A stretch of DNA of 45,150 bases from CAZJLP01 sp964546955 (GTDB taxonomy: Bacteria; Verrucomicrobiota; Verrucomicrobiia; Opitutales; Opitutaceae). Below, one piece after another: positions 16,816 to 25,486 of the stretch (position 1 is its first letter; each line of letters starts with the position of its first letter). The notes beneath the pieces are model-generated. The model ran no database searches. It saw only the letters and a program-made list of their open reading frames with translations, and was not told where the DNA came from. The stretch spans positions 1 through 45,150 of the forward strand of contig CAZJLP010000042.1 of assembly GCA_964546955.1 (NCBI GenBank), written 5' to 3'. Position numbers and translations under genes: made by a program.

Positions 16816-17934
16816 CTACCCTCCCACCGCCAGTTGCCCGCACCCGGCGGCAATATCGATGCCTCTCCTCTGACGCACCGTGCTGGGCAGGCCGAACTCG
16901 GCCAAGACGGCCTGGAATTTTTTTGCCGCCTCCGTCCTGCCCGGCCCCCCCCCGAAACCGGCGGTCGGATTAAGCGGAATCAGGTTAACCTGAGCCTGCA
17001 GGCCCTGCAGCAGCGCACCGAGAGCGCGAGCCTGGTCCGGCGAGTCGTTCTGCCCCTCGATCAGGGTCCATTCGAAAAAAATGCGTCGATCCAGTTTTTC
17101 GATGTAATAGCGACACGCCCGCATGAGCTCGTCCAGCGGCCAGCGTTTCGCGGTCGGCACGAGCGCCGCCCGTTGTTCCTGAGTGGCGCCGTGAAGGCTC
17201 ACCGCCAGGTGCACCGGGCGCGCTTCATCCGCCATGCGTATGATTCCAGGCACTACACCCACGGTGCTCAAGGTGATCTTTTTCGCGCCGAGCGACAGGC
17301 CGTTGGGATCGCGGAGGATGTCGATTGCCTTCATCACCGCATCGTAGTTGTGAAGCGGCTCGCCCATGCCCATCAGGACGATGTTTCGCAAACGTGTCTG
17401 CGAAATATCGTCCGGAGTGCGTTCGCAGGTTTGCATTTGCGGTTTGGAGTTCGGTGAGCGCAACGCGCGCTGGACGTGGAGCGCTTGGGCCACGATTTCT
17501 CCAGCGGTGAGATGGCGCGTGTAGCCCATCTGCCCCGTCGCGCAGAAAACGCACCCCATTGCGCAGCCGACCTGACTGCTGATGCAGGCAGTGACGCGGC
17601 CGGTGTAACGCATCAAGACGGTCTCGATCCGTTCCCCATCTCCGAGGGATAGCAGGTACTTGCGCGTGAAGCCGTCGCTACTCTGGGTCTCCTGCGCGAC
17701 CGCCAGAGGCCCAAAAGCGCAGGCCGACTGCAGGCGAGCGAGCAATCGGACCGGAATCTCGGGCATCTCGCTCCATGAACGAACCGCCTCGTAGTAGAGG
17801 TAATTCCACAACCGCGCCGCGTGGACGGGACTGAACTCCCAAGACGCGATCAACCGATGCAGTTCGTCACGCGTGAGGTCGTAGAGATTGAGCGCAGGCT
17901 GTGCCACGGGAAATGGGACTGCCCAACCAAGCAA
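16816..17934 (-). CDS. rlmN: 23S rRNA (adenine2503-C2)/tRNA(A37) methyltransferase RlmN
   Basis: This 372-aa radical-SAM methyltransferase methylates C2 of A2503 in 23S rRNA and A37 in some tRNAs. The iron-sulfur motif is CAMGCVFC, within SSQVGCAMGCVFCATGQMG. Other signatures are NIVLMGMGEPLHNYDAV, ITLSTVGVVPGI, LAVSLHGATQEQR and NLIPLNP. The C-terminal cysteine that forms the methyl-transfer intermediate is present in DIAAGCGQL, and the mechanistic partner in the 120s (CISSQVGC) as well. Residues about 155-185 hold a short insertion rich in Ser/Pro/Thr. The start is ATG 17934; the surrounding region has no close partner gene. Confidence 0.95.
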   Translation of the reverse strand: MLGWAVPFPVAQPALNLYDLTRDELHRLIASWEFSPVHAARLWNYLYYEAVRSWSEMPEIPVRLLARLQSACAFGPLAVAQETQSSDGFTRKYLLSLGDGERIETVLMRYTGRVTACISSQVGCAMGCVFCATGQMGYTRHLTAGEIVAQALHVQRALRSPNSKPQMQTCERTPDDISQTRLRNIVLMGMGEPLHNYDAVMKAIDILRDPNGLSLGAKKITLSTVGVVPGIIRMADEARPVHLAVSLHGATQEQRAALVPTAKRWPLDELMRACRYYIEKLDRRIFFEWTLIEGQNDSPDQARALGALLQGLQAQVNLIPLNPTAGFGGGPGRTEAAKKFQAVLAEFGLPSTVRQRRGIDIAAGCGQLAVGG

Positions 17935-18002
17935 AGGGCCTTCCCGGCGTCAATGGAAGGCCCGGCACTCCACTTGGCGCGGAACGCGCCGCGCGAGAAT
18001 TC

Positions 18003-18260
18003 CTAGAGCGCGGCGTGCCCGTCCGGCTTGCCTTCGTAGGCGTGGACCGAACGCGCCGAGTCGCTCCAATTCGGCAGGTTTTCCGCGCGCCAGTGGTGGG
18101 TATGCGCGATCTCGGCTTCGACGTCGGGCTCGGTCGAGAGCTGCATCAAGCGATTGAGGGCAGCGTAGGCGACGTCCTGGGGGCGCAGGTGAAGTTTTTC
18201 AGCGAGACGGCAGATAGGGGCGAATTCTTCGTCCTCGAGGTAGATTTTGATCGCGGGCAT
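18003..18260 (-). CDS. Small conserved-looking protein, possible ribbon-helix-helix type
   Basis: This 85-aa protein starts at ATG 18260 with a good Shine-Dalgarno sequence (AAGGAGA, 5 nt before the ATG). The N terminus MPAIKIYLEDEEFAPICRLA followed by LRPQDVAYAALNRLM fits a beta-alpha-alpha pattern as in ribbon-helix-helix DNA-binding or antitoxin-like proteins. The C-terminal half is His/Trp-rich (IAHTHHWRAENLPNWSDSA). No toxin gene sits beside it. The function is unknown; the strong ribosome site supports a real gene. Confidence 0.65.
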   Translation of the reverse strand: MPAIKIYLEDEEFAPICRLAEKLHLRPQDVAYAALNRLMQLSTEPDVEAEIAHTHHWRAENLPNWSDSARSVHAYEGKPDGHAAL

Positions 18261-18648
18261 AATCTCTCCTTTTGGGTTAACTCACGTGAGGCTCTGTGAT
18301 CGGACGCTAAAGCCCCGAAAATCCTGCAGCAACACCCGTATTTGTAGTCGCCGACCCCGAGAACGAGGCAGCGATCGCCTCTCAACGTTTGAACAAAAGG
18401 CAATAGCTGCGGCCTGACAGTGCGGCGTGAGGAAAGAGGCTACTCTTCGTTACCTTCGTAGTTTTGTTCAGATCCGGGGAACGCTGGAGGATGCGCCGAA
18501 AACAGCGATGGGTGGAACGTGCCGTCCCGGCAGGTTTGGCTTGGTTGGGGGGTTACTGGGACATCCACGTCCAATAGCCCGCCGTCGGCTCGGCGAAGGC
18601 GGGCTCCACCTCACAATCTGTCGGGTGTCAGAAGCTCGTTCATCAAAC
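18261..18648. repeat. Gene-free region with palindromic repeat remnants
   Basis: No convincing gene is visible here. The region contains a repeat-arm remnant (18440-18467), a CCGTCCCGG-centred palindrome (GTGCCGTCCCGGCAGG, 18519-18534) and a hairpin with 8-bp arms AGCCCGCC / GGCGGGCT (18576-18583 and 18598-18605). A motif related to the 18519 palindrome recurs at 19957-19975 as ACCTGCCG-GGA-CGGCAGGT. These look like dispersed extragenic palindromes; the first may lie in the leader of the 18260 gene. Confidence 0.5.
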
Positions 18649-19887
18649 TCAACCCGCGAAAGTGGTCAGGAACTCGGCGTAGATTTTGGCCGTATTCAGC
18701 AAATCCTTTACACGCGTTTTTTCATCGACGCCGTGATAGTTCTCGCCGCCGGGGCCATAACCGAGCGTGGGAATCTTCAAGTGATGCGAAAAGAAATGCA
18801 TGTCGTTGAAACCGGAGGACACGTTAAAAACCGCCGGGGTTCTTCTCACCCGAGACACGGTCTCGGCCATAGCCGCGAAAAATGGATGGGTGGGCGCCGT
18901 GTAGCACGGGTGGTTCTCGGAAATCTTCTCGATCGTGATCCGACAGTCCGGGATATCTCTAGAGGCCGAAACGAGAAACGCTCGCAGGTCGCGTTCCGCG
19001 TTCACCACCGTCTCGGTCGCCAACACCCGCCGATCGATCGAGAAGCTGGCGAGAGCAGGGACCGTGTTCACTTTGCCGCCGGGGCCTTGGCTAAAAACGC
19101 CGCCAAGATTGAGGGTAGGAACCATCGCCTTGCCGTCGGGGGTTCTGAAGGTCTTGCGCGCAAGCTCTCGCTTGTAGTCCTCCAAAGCCAAGACCAAGAC
19201 CGACATTTTTTCCAAGGCATTGATTCCGCTCTCGGGCTTGGAACCATGCGCTGCTTTGCCGTGCACCGTGACGTTGAGCCAGACGACACCGTTGTGACCG
19301 CAGCAAACCGCTTCGCGCTCCCCGCCTTCCATCACGATGGCGTAGTCCGGCTCAATCGGGGCGTGCTCCACCACCCAGCCGGACCCAAGGGCCGAATCCG
19401 TTTCCTCGTCCGCGGTGAACGACACCTCGACATTCATCAAGGGGGGTGTGCGCGCCGCGCGGAGGGCGCGCAGCGCAAAGAGCAAACTCGCCATCGATCC
19501 CTTCATATCGCCCGTGCCACGACCGAAGATCCAACCGCCGTCGATTTCACCGCTGAAAGGATCGTCGTGCCGCCACTTACCCGAAACCGGCACGACGTCG
19601 TAGTGGGCGTTGAAATGCACCGTCTTGCGCCCGCCGGCGGATAGAAACCCGATGACATTGTAGCGGGGATAGTCATGCTGGTCAGGCGGGAGTACGCTGT
19701 GGGCCAAGGAAGCCGGCACGGTCCATCGCTTTGCCTTCACCCCCGAAGCTTCAAGTTCGTCCACCAAGACCGAAGTGATCCGCTCGTAGTTTTCACCCGG
19801 CGGATTGACCGTGGGGATGCGCACCAACTTTTGCAGCAATGCTGACAGCGCATCGGTCTGAGTATCGAGGTAGGCGGCCGGGGTCAT
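18649..19887 (-). CDS. M20 family zinc metallopeptidase (ArgE/DapE/CPG2-like)
   Basis: I start it at ATG 19887 (412 aa); the frame stays open further upstream, but that part crosses palindromic repeats. Motifs of M20 amidohydrolases are in order: NAHYDVVPV (first zinc His), RGTGDMKGSMAS (bridging Asp), ADEETDS (catalytic Glu and metal Glu), and the dimerisation or lid domain with VHGKAAHGSKPE. A late zinc His is in GPGGENYHGVDE. The enzyme hydrolyses an N-acyl amino acid or a dipeptide; the exact substrate (acetylornithine, succinyl-diaminopimelate or a peptide) is not clear. It is a cytoplasmic enzyme, transcribed alone and divergent from the cupin gene. Confidence 0.88.
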   Translation of the reverse strand: MTPAAYLDTQTDALSALLQKLVRIPTVNPPGENYERITSVLVDELEASGVKAKRWTVPASLAHSVLPPDQHDYPRYNVIGFLSAGGRKTVHFNAHYDVVPVSGKWRHDDPFSGEIDGGWIFGRGTGDMKGSMASLLFALRALRAARTPPLMNVEVSFTADEETDSALGSGWVVEHAPIEPDYAIVMEGGEREAVCCGHNGVVWLNVTVHGKAAHGSKPESGINALEKMSVLVLALEDYKRELARKTFRTPDGKAMVPTLNLGGVFSQGPGGKVNTVPALASFSIDRRVLATETVVNAERDLRAFLVSASRDIPDCRITIEKISENHPCYTAPTHPFFAAMAETVSRVRRTPAVFNVSSGFNDMHFFSHHLKIPTLGYGPGGENYHGVDEKTRVKDLLNTAKIYAEFLTTFAG

Positions 19888-20190
19888 TGAAGGGAGAATC
19901 GGGGAAACCTCGCCCGAGAGAAGCCCGGAATTGAACAGGCACGTTGCCCCCAACCCACCTGCCGGGACGGCAGGTTCTACCCCGCCTCTCATGTCATGCC
20001 TCGAGCGAAGCGAAGGATCCGGTTCGACCTTGCTGACGGATTCCAAGTGGATCCTTCGCTTCGCTCGAGGATGACAAGCAAAGAAAGACGCGCCCCTCTC
20101 ACCGCTGGAACCTGCCGCATGGCAAGCTCTACCGCAAAAAGGTAACTTCCGCGCTTCCTTTCGCGTTCGTCTTGTCTTCATTTTTACCGA
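19888..20190. repeat. Intergenic region holding two palindromes
   Basis: There is no gene here. It holds the GGA-loop hairpin at 19957-19975 and the larger REP-like hairpin at 19993-20075. It separates the divergent M20 peptidase and cupin genes, so their promoters must lie here, but I see no convincing -35/-10 pair. Confidence 0.5.
19993..20075. repeat. REP-like hairpin, copy 1
   Basis: Arm 19993-20020 (ending CTCGAGCGAAGCGAAGGATC) and arm 20049-20075 are inverted repeats of about 27 nt, with one extra base in the left arm, around a 28-nt spacer. The same arm sequence occurs at 26541-26627 with an unrelated spacer. It is extragenic and part of a dispersed family. Confidence 0.75.
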
Positions 20191-20682
20191 ATGACGGACG
20201 CAGAGAGTCTAATTCAACGATGGGGCATGCAGCGGTTGCAGGGCGAAGGGGGCTTCTTTTGGCAAGCTTGGCGCAGCACCCGCAGCGCACCCGATGGACG
20301 GCCTGCGGGTACGGCTATTCTCTTCCTTCTGACCACGGAAGAGTTCTCGGCTCTACACCAGCTCGATACCGACGAAGTCTGGCACTTTCACGCCGGTGAT
20401 CGGGTAGAGCATGTTCAGATTGATCGAGGAGGCGCGGTTCGCACGACGTGTCTCGGACCGGACGTACTCGCCGACGACGAACCCCACGTGGTCGTTCCCG
20501 CCGGGGCCTGGCAAGGCGCAAAACTTGTCCCTGAAAATCGACGCGGATGGGCGCTATTGGGCTGCACCCTGGCGCCTGGTTGGGACGAAAAAGCGTGTAT
20601 CGTGCCTACGCGCGCGGAGCTGCTTACAAATTATCCCGCGCACACAAAACTCATCGAAAGGTACACTCGCGCAAGCGTCTAG
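20191..20682 (+). CDS. Cupin-fold protein of the DUF985 (cupin_5) family
   Basis: This 163-aa protein starts at ATG 20191. The family pattern is plain: an N-terminal helix (AESLIQRWGMQ), then GGFFWQAWRSTRS, AILFLLTTEEFSALHQLDTDEVWHFHAGD with the cupin metal-type histidines (H..., WHFH), HVVVPAGAWQGA, and GCTLAPGWDEKACIV near the end. Members fold as a single double-stranded beta-helix; their substrate is mostly unknown. It is the first of several plus-strand genes, with 114 nt to pdxH. Confidence 0.85.
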   Translation: MTDAESLIQRWGMQRLQGEGGFFWQAWRSTRSAPDGRPAGTAILFLLTTEEFSALHQLDTDEVWHFHAGDRVEHVQIDRGGAVRTTCLGPDVLADDEPHVVVPAGAWQGAKLVPENRRGWALLGCTLAPGWDEKACIVPTRAELLTNYPAHTKLIERYTRASV

Positions 20683-20796
20683 CGATTACACTGCGAGAAA
20701 AGCGCCCGCGGCGTGTAGTGGTTTCCCTGTTTCGGGGGCTGTCGTGCGGTCGTGATTTGAACTGTCTCCCAGCAACGCTAATTCTTTTGAAAATTT

Positions 20797-21435
20797 ATGC
20801 CCCTCGCCGATTTGCGCAAAGACTACGATCTTGCCGGCCTCGTCGAAAAGGACATGGCGAAGGACCCTTTTCGGCAATTTGATAAGTGGTTTCAGGAGGC
20901 CCAGGCGGCGAAGCTTCCGGAGCCGAATGCGATGGTGTGCTCGCTCGCTTCGCGCGACGGCAAACCCTCCTCGCGAATCGTTTTGCTCAAAGGCATCGAT
21001 GGACGCGGTTTTGTATTTTTCACGAACTACGAAAGCCGCAAGGGCCGAGAACTCGGAGAAAACCCGCGCGCATCCCTCCTCTTCCCGTGGATCGCTCTTG
21101 AACGCCAAGTCATCGTGGAAGGCGCCGCGGCCAAAATTCCAGCGGAGGAGGCGGATGCCTATTTTCACAGCCGCCCGCGCGCCAATCAATTGGGGGCGTG
21201 GGCCTCACAGCAGAGCTCGATCGTGACGAGTCGCGCGGTGCTCGAGGAATCGCTTAAACAACTGGAGCAAAAGTACGCCGGCCAGGAAGTCCCCATGCCG
21301 CCACACTGGGGCGGCTACCGAGTGTCTCCCGAGACGGTGGAATTTTGGCAGGGCCGCCGAAGCCGTCTGCACGACCGCCTGCGGTATCGCCGCGATACCA
21401 AGGGCGATTGGATTATCGAGCGTCTCGCGCCCTAA
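20797..21435 (+). CDS. pdxH: Pyridoxamine 5'-phosphate oxidase
   Basis: This 212-aa FMN enzyme oxidises pyridoxamine or pyridoxine 5'-phosphate to pyridoxal 5'-phosphate (vitamin B6 salvage and synthesis). Signatures: an N-terminal DLRKDYDLAGLVEKDMAKDPF, the FMN-binding SSRIVLLKGID and FVFFTNYESRKGREL, then ASLLFPWIALERQVIVEG, YFHSRPRANQLGAWASQQS and the C-terminal WGGYRVSPETVEFWQGR with RLHDR. The length is normal. The histidine-kinase gene begins 16 nt downstream on the same strand. Confidence 0.95.
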   Translation: MPLADLRKDYDLAGLVEKDMAKDPFRQFDKWFQEAQAAKLPEPNAMVCSLASRDGKPSSRIVLLKGIDGRGFVFFTNYESRKGRELGENPRASLLFPWIALERQVIVEGAAAKIPAEEADAYFHSRPRANQLGAWASQQSSIVTSRAVLEESLKQLEQKYAGQEVPMPPHWGGYRVSPETVEFWQGRRSRLHDRLRYRRDTKGDWIIERLAP

Positions 21436-21451
21436 CAAAACTCGCTCTTCC

Positions 21452-23077
21452 GTGAGATACCTAAGCTCTACCCCACCGTTTGCCGCGTTGCCCGATGCCC
21501 GGGACGCGCGCGATCGTCCACCGCCGGCGCCGTTGCTTGCGGCAGCGGTGCACGCACAGAGCGAGGGTTTGATCATCACGGCTCGACGCTGGTCCAGCAA
21601 AGGACTGCCGGTCATTTTCGCCAACGAGAGTTTCTGCGCGATGACCGGCTTCACCGAAGCGGAACTCCGCTCCCGCGGGCACGGGTTCCTTCACCTCGAA
21701 AAAGGGACTCTTACCCGTCTGCATGCCTGGCAGAATCGGCTCAAACCGGGCACGGTTTTCAGCGGGGAAGGCTACCTGCTGCGTCAGAATGGCGCCAAGT
21801 TGTATGCCGCCTGGAACTACAGCCCCATTTCGGACGAACGGGGAAAAGTAACCCACATCGTGGCGACCTTCCGCGACCTCACGGAAAAACGCCGTCTGCA
21901 AGAAGCCTTGATCCACTCCCAACGGCTCGACGCGGTCGGCCGACTGGCTGGCGGGGTCGCCCACGATTTCAATAATTTGCTGTCGGTCATCAACGGCTAC
22001 TGCGAGATCATGGCCGCCAAAACCTCCGTCCGCCGCCGGGCCGCGAAGGAGTTGGAAGAAATTCACCAGGCGAGCCAGAAAGCCGCCACGTTGGTTCGCC
22101 AACTTCTGGCCTTCAGCCGCCGTCAGGCGATGAACCCGAAGGTCATCAGTCTGAATCAGCTGATTCGGGACAATGCGGAGATCCTTTCACGGCTGCTCAA
22201 GCCCTCCAAGCTGCTCGCTTTTTCGCTCGAGGCCGAATCCGTCAACGTGCGAGTGGATCCCGCCCAGCTGCAGCAGGTCATTCTAAACCTCACGATCAAT
22301 GCGCGCGACGCATTGCCGGAGGGGGGACAGCTCACGATCCAGACCTCCGTCCGGGACGTGCCGGAGCGCACTCCCCAAGGCGAAATCCCTCCTGGTCGCT
22401 ACGCGCTGCTCTCTGTTTCGGACAACGGCGTCGGCATGGATGCCGAAACTCAATCGCATCTTTTCGAACCGTTTTTTACCACCAAGGAGCCGGGCAAAGG
22501 CACCGGACTCGGGCTAGCGTTGGTCTATGGGGTCGTTCAACAAAGCGGAGGCTACATCCAGGTGCAAAGCGCACCGGCGATCGGATCGACATTCGATATC
22601 TACCTGCCCGCCGTCTACGAACCCGCCCAACCTATTGTCTCGCCGCTGCCATTGTTGCCGGTGACGGGCGGTCAGGAAACCGTTCTGATCGTCGAGGAAG
22701 ACGCGGTCGTTCGCAAAATGATCGCGGGAATCCTCACGGCCGACGGTTACACGGTCGTAGCCGAACGCACCGCCGAGGAAGGCATCGAGGCCGCGCGGGG
22801 CCTGGCCAGCCCCGTCGAGCTTCTGATCACCCAGCTCGGGGTGAGCCCGGGCAATGAGGGGGAAAAACTGGTGCGCACGCTCTTCAAGAAGAACAAACGA
22901 CTTCGCGTGCTCGCCACCTGCAACCCCGAATGCGCGCCCCTCACGTTTCTCCCCGACGAGGCGCAGATCTGCCTGACCAAACCGTTTACTTTGAGTGCCC
23001 TAATGAAGGCGACGCGCAGCCTCTTGGACACCCTGAACAAGCCTGTTGACGCGAAGCGAAAAAAACCGCTGAGCTAG
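21452..23077 (+). CDS. PAS hybrid histidine kinase with degenerate receiver domain
   Basis: This 541-aa protein starts at GTG 21452 and has no transmembrane helix. Residues 30-150 form a PAS domain of LOV/PAS_9 style (IFANESFCAMTGFTEAELR). The HisKA box is GRLAGGVAHDFNNLLSVING, with the phosphoacceptor His. The HATPase region has the N box NLTINARDALPEGG, G1 DNGVGM, F box FEPFFTTK and G2 GTGLGLALVYG. From about residue 405 a receiver follows (VLIVEEDAVVRKMIAG); it keeps the acidic pair and the Lys in LTKPFTLSALM, but at the phospho-Asp position it reads ELLITQLGVS, with Gln instead of Asp. It can probably not be phosphorylated there. sixA follows after 3 nt. Confidence 0.88.
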   Translation: MRYLSSTPPFAALPDARDARDRPPPAPLLAAAVHAQSEGLIITARRWSSKGLPVIFANESFCAMTGFTEAELRSRGHGFLHLEKGTLTRLHAWQNRLKPGTVFSGEGYLLRQNGAKLYAAWNYSPISDERGKVTHIVATFRDLTEKRRLQEALIHSQRLDAVGRLAGGVAHDFNNLLSVINGYCEIMAAKTSVRRRAAKELEEIHQASQKAATLVRQLLAFSRRQAMNPKVISLNQLIRDNAEILSRLLKPSKLLAFSLEAESVNVRVDPAQLQQVILNLTINARDALPEGGQLTIQTSVRDVPERTPQGEIPPGRYALLSVSDNGVGMDAETQSHLFEPFFTTKEPGKGTGLGLALVYGVVQQSGGYIQVQSAPAIGSTFDIYLPAVYEPAQPIVSPLPLLPVTGGQETVLIVEEDAVVRKMIAGILTADGYTVVAERTAEEGIEAARGLASPVELLITQLGVSPGNEGEKLVRTLFKKNKRLRVLATCNPECAPLTFLPDEAQICLTKPFTLSALMKATRSLLDTLNKPVDAKRKKPLS

Positions 23078-23080
23078 GGA

Positions 23081-23608
23081 ATGCAGCTCTTTCTCGTTCG
23101 CCACGCGCACGCTGTCACGGACGAGGAAGATTCGGCCCGCCCTCTGAGCGAACGCGGGCAGCAACAGCTCAAGGAGCTCGCTGAATTTTTTCGGCCCAAT
23201 CGTGCCTTCCGCCCCGCCCAGCTGTGGCATAGCCCGCTTGTCCGAGCCCGGCAGACCGCCGAAGGGCTCCTGCGAGAAACCGCACCGGACGCGGCGCTCG
23301 TGGAGACGACCGGGTTGCTCCCCGAAGACAACCCCGAGGAAATCGCGTCACGCCTCGGGAATGTCGCGTCCATCGATTCGCTCGCCGTGGTGGGTCACGA
23401 ACCCCACCTCAGTGCGCTGGCCACTCTCCTGGTGCGCGGGAAGACCAATCCCGTTGCATTCGAGATGAAGAAAGGCGCTGTGCTTGCGCTTCGACGGACG
23501 GAGGGCCTTCATAAAAGGAGCGGTGAACCGCGGTGGCAAATCTGCTGGTTCGTGACGCCGGGATTGGTGGGACGGAGTCCAAGCTTGAAATCCGGAGAGG
23601 AGAGTTGA
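23081..23608 (+). CDS. sixA: Phosphohistidine phosphatase SixA-like (histidine phosphatase superfamily)
   Basis: This 175-aa protein opens MQLFLVRHAHAV, the RHG/RHA phosphohistidine motif of the branch. It goes on with ARPLSERGQQQLKELAEFF, SPLVRARQTAEGL and AVVGHEPHLSALATLL with the second catalytic His. SixA removes phosphate from His residues of phosphorelay proteins in the E. coli ArcB system. The start lies 3 nt after the stop of the hybrid kinase gene, so the two are almost certainly one operon. A phosphatase acting on that kinase's phospho-His is an attractive inference. The C-terminal 40 residues look poorly conserved. Confidence 0.88.
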   Translation: MQLFLVRHAHAVTDEEDSARPLSERGQQQLKELAEFFRPNRAFRPAQLWHSPLVRARQTAEGLLRETAPDAALVETTGLLPEDNPEEIASRLGNVASIDSLAVVGHEPHLSALATLLVRGKTNPVAFEMKKGAVLALRRTEGLHKRSGEPRWQICWFVTPGLVGRSPSLKSGEES

Positions 23609-23687
23609 GGCCCGAGAATGCACGGCCAAGCTCCGGCCCCTTAGTTTCCCCTCGCTGAGGCTTCGGCCCACCGCACACTCTCCCTCC

Positions 23688-24624
23688 ATGAAATTCCTAG
23701 TGACAGGCGTGTCCGGTCTCGTCGGCGGTGCATTCGCGAAGGCGGCCGCGGCGGCAGGTCATACCGTGATCGGCACGGTCAATGCGTTCCCACGGCCGAT
23801 ACCGGGAGTCCGGCAGCAGATCGCGCTCAATCTCGCCGATCCCGCCACGGTCGACGACGCGCTCAAGGGGCACACCCCCGATGTCATCATCAATGCGGCC
23901 GCCGTGTCNNNNNNNNNNACCCGCCAAGTGCGACTCCGATCCGGGGCTCTCCGATCGGATGAACATCGGCCTGCCAAAACAACTCGCGGCTTTTGCGGCC
24001 CGCCAAGGCACGCGATTCATCCATCTCTCTTCCGAGCAGGTATTCGACGGCACACGGTCTCCTTATTCCGAAAGCGACCCCGTCGCGCCGATCAATCGTT
24101 ACGGCCGTCAAAAGGTTCAAAGCGAACACGACGTTCATTCGGCCGCGCCGGCGCAGGCCGTCACGCTGCGACTGCCGCTGTTGATGGGCAATAGCCCGAA
24201 CGAAAAACGAAGCGTGCACGAGCGGCTGTTCGCCGATTGGTCCGTCGGCAAAACACCCAAACTCTATACCGACGAATTTCGACAGCCCTGCACGGCCGAA
24301 AACCTCGCGGCGCTCATGCTCGAGTTGTCGGCTCGTCCCGACATCGTCGGAATATTCCACTGGGCCGGAGCGGAGTTGCTGTCGCGCTATGAAAAAGGAG
24401 TCCGCATCCGCGCCCACTTCGGGCTGAACGAAACAAACGGACCCCTCTCGACGACGAACCGACAGGAAGACGCCGCCGCAAGCAGCAAACGACAGGCAAA
24501 TCTCGGGCTGAACGTGCAACGCCTCGCCCGGCTTGTAAAGACCCCGGTCGCCAGTTTTGCCGAGCAACTGGCCCAGTTGCAGGTGCCATCTTATGCCCGC
24601 GAGTGGTGGGAGAAGAACCGTTGA
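23688..24624 (+). CDS. dTDP-4-dehydrorhamnose reductase-like (RmlD/SDR) NAD(P)-binding protein, interrupted by an N gap
   Basis: The frame from ATG 23688 starts with the Rossmann motif VTGVSGLVGGAFAKAAAAAG and goes to DVIINAAAV, where ten N (23909-23918) break it. Past the gap the homologous sequence is in another frame (PAKCDSDPGLSDRMN), because the N run has an arbitrary length. Joined, it reads as one SDR/RmlD protein: NAAAV...PAKCDSDP, then FIHLSSEQVFDGTRSPY and the catalytic-type YGRQKVQSE, ending WEKNR at 24624. It is related to sugar-nucleotide reductases but no rhamnose genes are nearby, so the substrate is unknown. The gene is probably intact in the organism. Confidence 0.82.
23909..23918. 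other. Assembly gap of ten N
   Basis: Ten undetermined bases lie inside the SDR gene. The sequence on both sides belongs to the same protein, so the join is right, but the gap length is nominal and shifts the frame. Confidence 0.98.
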
Positions 24625-24685
24625 CGGCAAAACGCCTCGGCCGATGGCCGGCGGACCTCCCGCACAATCTTTGCCCAACAGCCGC

Positions 24686-25405
24686 ATGACTCTCGATGTC
24701 CTCCCCACCCGCCAGGCGGGCGCGGCCGCAAACATGGCCACGGACTTTCTGCTCCTTCAGCGGTATCCGGAGCCTGGATGCGCCCGCTTTCGGCACTACG
24801 GCTGGCATCGTCCTGCTTTCACTTTCGGCTACGGTCAAAAAATCGGCACCGTGAGAGGCGTGCTGACGCCCGAAGACCACCCCGAGCTCTGCCGCCGTCC
24901 CACGGGCGGAGGGATCGTCGACCATCGCAACGATTGGACATATAGCCTGGTCATCCCGCGCGGCCACCCGCTGGAGGAGTCGCGCGCCACGGAGGCTTAT
25001 CGGTCGGTGCACGCCTGCATTTGCGCCGCGCTGCGCAGCGGAGGTATTGAGGCCGCGCTCAAGGACTCCTGCGATCCTCACACTCCCGGGGCTGCCTGCG
25101 GCGCACCCGGCGTCTGTTTCAGCGAACCGGAGCTGCACGACGTGCTTCTCCGTGCGACCGGCAAGAAAGTGGCCGGGGCGGCGATGAAACGAAACAAGCA
25201 CGGCTTGTTATTGCAGGGTTCGGTCGCACGCGGCCCCCTTCCGCCCGCCTTCGACTGGGATTCGTTTCAAGCCGCCCTTCTCGATGAGCTTCAAAACGCT
25301 TTGCAGATGAAGGAGACGGACCGAGGCTGGCCGGAGTTTGCGGAAGAAGAGCTGGCCGCACTGGTAGACCAGTACTCTTCCCCCGAGTGGAACGAGTTCC
25401 GTTAA
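24686..25405 (+). CDS. Lipoate-protein ligase A-like (BPL/LplA/LipB family)
   Basis: I start this 239-aa protein at ATG 24686; the frame is open to 24557 but that stretch overlaps the end of the SDR gene in another frame. The biotin/lipoate ligase fold is indicated by NMATDFLLLQRYPEPG, RHYGWHRPAFTFGYGQ, RRPTGGGIVDHRNDWTYSLV (the RRxxGGG lipoate-binding loop), CFSEPELHDVLL and GKKVAGAAMKRNKHGLLLQG with the catalytic-type Lys. The enzyme attaches lipoate or octanoate to E2/GcvH domains, or is a related transferase. No lipA or lipB lies beside it. Confidence 0.85.
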   Translation: MTLDVLPTRQAGAAANMATDFLLLQRYPEPGCARFRHYGWHRPAFTFGYGQKIGTVRGVLTPEDHPELCRRPTGGGIVDHRNDWTYSLVIPRGHPLEESRATEAYRSVHACICAALRSGGIEAALKDSCDPHTPGAACGAPGVCFSEPELHDVLLRATGKKVAGAAMKRNKHGLLLQGSVARGPLPPAFDWDSFQAALLDELQNALQMKETDRGWPEFAEEELAALVDQYSSPEWNEFR

Positions 25406-25486
25406 TCTTAGTCAGGCGCGAGCGACCATGTCTCAAACGATCACCTCCCCCGCTTCGCCCGCCGCCGTTTGGCCGAGGCTCGCCGC

